A program made the position numbers and the translations under genes. Of a stretch of 34,946 bases of DNA, positions 32,263 through 34,946 are shown in pieces. Source of the DNA: JBGCDD01 sp045105075 (GTDB lineage Bacteria > Pseudomonadota > Alphaproteobacteria > Rhodobacterales > Rhodobacteraceae); assembly GCA_045105075.1 (NCBI GenBank), contig JBGCDD010000033.1:1-34946 (forward strand), given 5' to 3'. Below the pieces are notes generated by a model. It saw only the letters and a list, made by a program, of their open reading frames with translations. It ran no database searches and had not been told where the DNA came from. Every line of letters begins with the position of its first letter. The stretch's first letter is position 1.

Positions 32263-34014
32263 ATGGCTTTTTTGGATGTCGAACAATCGCTCAGTGGGCG
32301 CAAATGGGTTGGACCGGACGTTGAGATCGACCGGGCAGCCGAGGCGTTGGTGCAAGAGACAGGTCTGGCGCGCGCTGTGGGGCAGATCCTGGCGCGACGG
32401 GGTGTGGATTGTGCAGCAGCAGACGCCTTTTTGACGCCCAAGCTGCAGGATTTGCTGCCCGATCCGCGCCGTTTGAAGGACATGGAGGCGGCGGCGGCGA
32501 GATTCAATCATGCCTATGAAACACGCCAGCGCATTGCGATTTTTGCCGATTATGATGTGGACGGGGGCAGTTCTGCGGCTTTGTTGCTGGATTGGCTGGC
32601 GCAAATGGGCCATGGCGCCACGCTTTATGTGCCGGACCGCATTGATGAAGGGTATGGGCCCAACGAGCCTGCGATGGCAGAGCTGGCGGCAACCCATGAT
32701 CTGATCGTTTGTGTGGATTGCGGAACATTGTCCCATGGCCCGATTGCGGCGGCGCGCGGGGCCGATGTGATTGTTCTGGATCATCACTTGGGGGCCGAAA
32801 CGCTGCCGTCGGCGTTGGCTGTTGTGAACCCGAACCGGCAAGATGAGACCGGAGAGCTGGGTTATTTTTGTGCCGCTGGTGTTGTGTTTTTGATGCTGGT
32901 TGAACTGCGCCGGCAGCGTCGCGAGGCAAATCTGGCGCTGGGGCCAGACCTGTTGAGCTTTCTGGATCTGGTGGCATTGGCGACAGTTGCAGATGTGGCG
33001 CCTTTGATCGAGGCCAATCGCGCGCTGGTGCGCCAGGGTCTGACTGTGATGGCACGGCGTTCGCGACCGGGCCTGGTCGCTTTGGCGGATGTGGCGCGCA
33101 TGGACACGGCACCCAGTGCCTATCATTTGGGCTATTTGCTGGGGCCTCGGGTCAATGCGGGTGGGCGGATTGGCAAGGCGGATCTGGGCGCACGTCTCTT
33201 GGCCAGCCGCGATGCGCACGAATGTCAGGCGCTGGCGGAGCGTTTGGACCAGCTCAACACCGAGCGGCGTGACATCGAGGCCTCTGTGCGCGCCGCTGCG
33301 ATGGCGCAGGCCGAAACTCGCGGGCTGGACGCACCGCTGGTGTGGGCTGCCGGTGCCGGCTGGCATCCTGGTGTTGTTGGCATTGTGGCCGCGCGGTTGA
33401 AGGAAGCAGCCAATCGTCCAGCCGTTGTGATCGGGCTTGAGAATGGCATCGGCAAGGGTTCGGGGCGGTCGGTGAATGGTGTTGATCTTGGCGCGGCTAT
33501 TCAAAGATTAGCGGCCGAGGGGCTTTTGGACAAGGGCGGCGGGCACAAGATGGCCGCTGGCCTGACCGTTGCCGAAAGCAAGCTGGAGGCGGCAATGGCG
33601 CGGCTGGCTGAGATGCTGGCCCGTCAAGGCGCAGGATCCGCAGGGCCCGCCGATTTGCGCCTGGATGGCGCATTGATGCCCAGTGCGATTACACCAGAAC
33701 TGATCGCCCAGATCGAACAGGCCGGCCCGTTTGGTGCGGCGGCCCCTGCCCCGCGTTTTGCGCTGCCTGATCTGAAAGTACGCCACGCCCGTCGGGTTGG
33801 CGAAAGCCATCTGAAACTCAGCTTGAGCGATGGCATGGGCGGCGCGCTGGATGCGATCGCATTTGGCGCATTTGACGGTCCTTTGGGCCCGCGCCTGTCG
33901 CTGCCCGATGCCGGTCGGGTCCACGTGGCCGGGCGACTGGAAATCAACCATTGGCGTGGTCGTCAGCAAGTGCAGCTGCGTTTGGACGATGCCGCCGAAG
34001 CGCATCAGACCTGA
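32263..34014 (+). CDS. recJ: Single-stranded-DNA-specific exonuclease RecJ
   Basis: This 583-residue 5'-3' exonuclease of the DHH superfamily acts in recombination and mismatch repair. It has the DHH phosphoesterase motifs: IFADYDVDGGSSAALLLDWL, DLIVCVDCGTLSHGPIAAAR, the signature VIVLDHHLGAETLPSALAVV, and the DHHA1 element GRSVNGVDLGAAIQRLAAEG with LDKGGGHKMAAGL. An OB-fold C-terminus follows. The ATG at 32263 is chosen over a GTG 15 bases earlier on family grounds. It has a repeat copy between it and glpX. Confidence 0.94.
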   Translation: MAFLDVEQSLSGRKWVGPDVEIDRAAEALVQETGLARAVGQILARRGVDCAAADAFLTPKLQDLLPDPRRLKDMEAAAARFNHAYETRQRIAIFADYDVDGGSSAALLLDWLAQMGHGATLYVPDRIDEGYGPNEPAMAELAATHDLIVCVDCGTLSHGPIAAARGADVIVLDHHLGAETLPSALAVVNPNRQDETGELGYFCAAGVVFLMLVELRRQRREANLALGPDLLSFLDLVALATVADVAPLIEANRALVRQGLTVMARRSRPGLVALADVARMDTAPSAYHLGYLLGPRVNAGGRIGKADLGARLLASRDAHECQALAERLDQLNTERRDIEASVRAAAMAQAETRGLDAPLVWAAGAGWHPGVVGIVAARLKEAANRPAVVIGLENGIGKGSGRSVNGVDLGAAIQRLAAEGLLDKGGGHKMAAGLTVAESKLEAAMARLAEMLARQGAGSAGPADLRLDGALMPSAITPELIAQIEQAGPFGAAAPAPRFALPDLKVRHARRVGESHLKLSLSDGMGGALDAIAFGAFDGPLGPRLSLPDAGRVHVAGRLEINHWRGRQQVQLRLDDAAEAHQT

Positions 34015-34032
34015 CATCCTCCAATTTCGCCT

Positions 34033-34063
34033 GCCACGCGCATTTTTTCCTTGCACGCGTGGC
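34033..34063 (+). terminator. Candidate terminator-like hairpin after recJ
   Basis: GCCACGCG and CGCGTGGC are perfect 8-base arms around a 15-base loop that contains a T6 run. It begins 18 bases after the recJ stop and ends 32 bases before the tRNA. The T-run lies in the loop rather than after the stem, so the call is tentative. Confidence 0.35.
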
Positions 34064-34095
34064 GACGATTGCATAACCACGCCCTCACCGACAGT

Positions 34096-34170
34096 GGCCC
34101 GTTCGTCTATCGGTTAGGACGCCAGGTTTTCAACCTGGAAAGAGGGGTTCGATTCCCCTACGGGCTGCCA
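34096..34170 (+). tRNA. tRNA-Glu (anticodon UUC)
   Basis: The acceptor stem GGCCCGT pairs with ACGGGCT, with a G-U at the first pair. The anticodon arm is CCAGG-TTTTCAA-CCTGG with anticodon TTC, and the T arm is AGGGG-TTCGATT-CCCCT. The discriminator is G and CCA is encoded. It is the last feature of the core block; AT-richer DNA and insertion-sequence remains follow at once. Confidence 0.96.
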
Positions 34171-34475
34171 CTTCTTCCTGCAAAAACTCTATGTCCTAGT
34201 GCGTTTTTCCTTACGTTAAAGAATCGCTCACCAAATTTCACAATTAGACGAAGAATTTCTGGTAAGCGCGCTCTGGGCGAGCCGGAGGCGATTATAAAAT
34301 TTTGATGCTCTTCCGCCAAAACGCTCACCTCATTCTTGGCCGCCGTGCAAAAAAACCAATTGGACATTTGGGTGTCGATTTGCGTTGAGAACTGACCCGG
34401 CAACTTCATAAATTTTCGCTGCGAATTGATCCGTGTAACCACGCTACCCTGACGCTTTGTTCGGGGAGATAAGGA
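34171..34475. other. AT-richer spacer between tRNA-Glu and IS remains
   Basis: These 305 bases differ from the core genes in being visibly richer in A and T up to about 34372. No ORF here looks like a protein; the longest (minus, 34158-34442) overlaps the tRNA 3' end and has no family features. From 34373 the sequence is the left end of an IS21-type element. Confidence 0.5.
34373..34475 (+). mobile_element. Left end of an IS21-family element
   Basis: The segment starts TGTCGATTTGCGTTGAGAAC and continues TGACCC, then about 25 bases on has TTTTCGCTGCGAATTGATCC, a second, degenerate copy of the same unit. Paired terminal repeats of this TGT...GAGAA-TGACCC type are usual at IS21 ends. The istA start follows at 34476. 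The right end is not recognised in the window. Confidence 0.55.
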
Positions 34476-34650
34476 GTGATCGACTTGGGGTGTTTAAGTG
34501 TCGTTCGACGTTGGGCATTGCGTGAACGGATGCCAATTCGCGAGATCGCCAGGCGAACGGACCGGTCTCGTAGCACCATCAAGACATACCTGCGTGAAGG
34601 CAAGGTTGAGCCGAAGTTCAAAACGCCCAAACGGCCTTGCAACCTAGATG
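34476..34650 (+). pseudogene. Truncated IS21-family transposase IstA
   Basis: A GTG start with GGGGAGA upstream opens a frame whose first 55-60 residues match the N-terminus of IstA: LGCLSVVRRWALRERMPIRE, IARRTDRSRSTIKTYLREGK and VEPKFKTPKRP, a helix-turn-helix. Full-length IstA has several hundred residues and an integrase core; here similarity stops after CNLDAP and the frame ends at 34727. It is a broken gene. Confidence 0.7.
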
Positions 34651-34726
34651 CCCCTGTCCCGCAAGTTCCGCCCCAATTGCTGGTTCAGGCCACTTTCCGT
34701 TCGAAAGCGTACCACTGCCCCCTCTG

Positions 34727-34745
34727 ACACATCCTTAGGATGTGT
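34727..34745. repeat. Perfect hairpin inside IS remains
   Basis: ACACATCC-TTA-GGATGTGT has 8-base arms. It lies just beyond the lost part of istA, at the start of a stretch with several nested inverted repeats up to 34856. Confidence 0.6.
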
Positions 34746-34789
34746 TGCCGGGCGGCGGGCAGGCGCATGCGAAGCAATTTGGCGAGAGG

Positions 34790-34826
34790 GAGCGGCATTG
34801 TCATAACAATTGCCCTTGCCGCTCAT
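34790..34826 (-). pseudogene. Possible scrap of an IS3-family transposase (OrfB)
   Basis: On the minus strand ATG 34826 opens with MSGKGNCYDNA, a run almost identical to the conserved SMSxKGNCYDNA segment of the IS3 OrfB integrase core. The residues on both sides do not match that family, and a stop lies a few codons upstream. Only about 11 residues support the call, so it could be chance. Confidence 0.35.
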
Positions 34827-34840
34827 GCGCTGCCCGGCAG

Positions 34841-34856
34841 CACATGTTTACATGTG
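34841..34856. repeat. Perfect 16-base palindrome at the edge of the remnant zone
   Basis: CACATGT-TT-ACATGTG. It directly precedes the ORF that runs off the window and could be an operator or an element end; nothing else fixes its role. Confidence 0.5.
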
Positions 34857-34946
34857 TGAAAGGCGACACTTTGAACCCATCTTGGCGCAGGATTTTCTGA
34901 TGGTCGTGGGAACACTATTGGCTGGCGCGATCTTTGTGGAGCCCTC
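34852..34946 (+). CDS. Unfinished ORF, possibly ABC transporter permease remnant (3' end outside window)
   Basis: From ATG 34852 the frame stays open to the window end (31 codons): MCERRHFEPILAQDF, then LMVVGTLLAGAIFVEP. The GTLLAGAIFVE run resembles the LLAGAxxxE stretch of DppB/OppB-type permeases near their C-terminus, but a real permease would not start here. It may be an internal fragment joined to IS debris. There is no good ribosome site. Confidence 0.25.
   Translation, partial: MCERRHFEPILAQDFLMVVGTLLAGAIFVEP

Noticed and set aside
31144..33504. 786-codon minus-strand ORF
   Set aside because: Antisense to glpX and recJ, both certain; the translation is rich in His, Arg and Gln, typical of a shadow frame.
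34158..34442. 94-codon minus-strand ORF after the tRNA
   Set aside because: It overlaps the 3' end of tRNA-Glu and the IS21 end and has no family features.
1..34946. CRISPR array, prophage or defence island
   Set aside because: No regularly spaced repeats, no phage structural genes and no nuclease/helicase clusters were found; RecJ is a housekeeping enzyme here.

Overview
The window looks like chromosomal DNA of a marine alphaproteobacterium of the Rhodobacteraceae (Roseobacter group). The basis is gene content and order: a split hisB-hisH / hisA-hisF-hisE cluster, a flgB-flgC-fliE-fliQ-flgF-flgG-flgA-flgH-fliL operon divergent from fliI, a hom-glpX-recJ series, Tad-type pilin-like genes, sarcosine oxidase beta, and short lineage-restricted proteins (DUF6356, DUF1203, a zinc-ribbon protein). 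The sequence is GC-rich and tightly packed. All family assignments come from reading the translated sequence; no database search was run.

Layout. 1-2.6 kb: partial soxB and a glutamate-type dehydrogenase, both minus, separated by 437 bases of hairpin-rich DNA without a convincing gene. 2.9-5.7 kb: three overlapping or abutting Tad genes (vWA TadG-like, TadE-like, TadE/F-like). 5.7-6.9 kb: a small membrane protein and a DUF1203 protein. 7.0-12.6 kb: an apparent hyuA-hyuB-SDR operon (hydantoinase/oxoprolinase family plus a uronate-dehydrogenase-like enzyme) with a divergent LysR regulator. 12.7-16.8 kb: histidine biosynthesis (hisB, hisH, hisA, hisF, hisE), preceded by a divergent stand-alone Lrp-type ligand domain and interrupted by a DUF2147 gene on the opposite strand. 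16.9-18.6 kb: CoA-binding, YHS-domain and zinc-ribbon proteins. 18.6-24.6 kb: fliI and the divergent rod/ring/export operon, with a near-consensus CtrA box between them. 24.6-27.7 kb: an Lrp/AsnC regulator facing a DUF6356 gene across a palindrome, a hydroxyisobutyrate-dehydrogenase-like protein, and a reductive-dehalogenase-like iron-sulfur protein. 27.9-29.8 kb: pirin, a TetR regulator with a 16-base palindrome upstream, and a small lipoprotein. 29.8-34.0 kb: homoserine dehydrogenase, class II fructose bisphosphatase and RecJ. 34.1-34.9 kb: tRNA-Glu(UUC), then AT-richer DNA with the left end and broken istA of an IS21-type element, a possible IS3 scrap and an unfinished ORF, which together look like the edge of an accessory region.

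Most of the window is ordinary core genome. The items most worth checking are the reductive-dehalogenase-like protein (two cluster motifs, no Tat signal, no fused reductase), a dispersed intergenic repeat family with four loci (five units) here, four candidate operators next to identifiable regulators or genes, and the mosaic at the tRNA-Glu edge. I found no defence system, CRISPR array, prophage or biosynthetic cluster, and nothing I can defend as a wholly new system.
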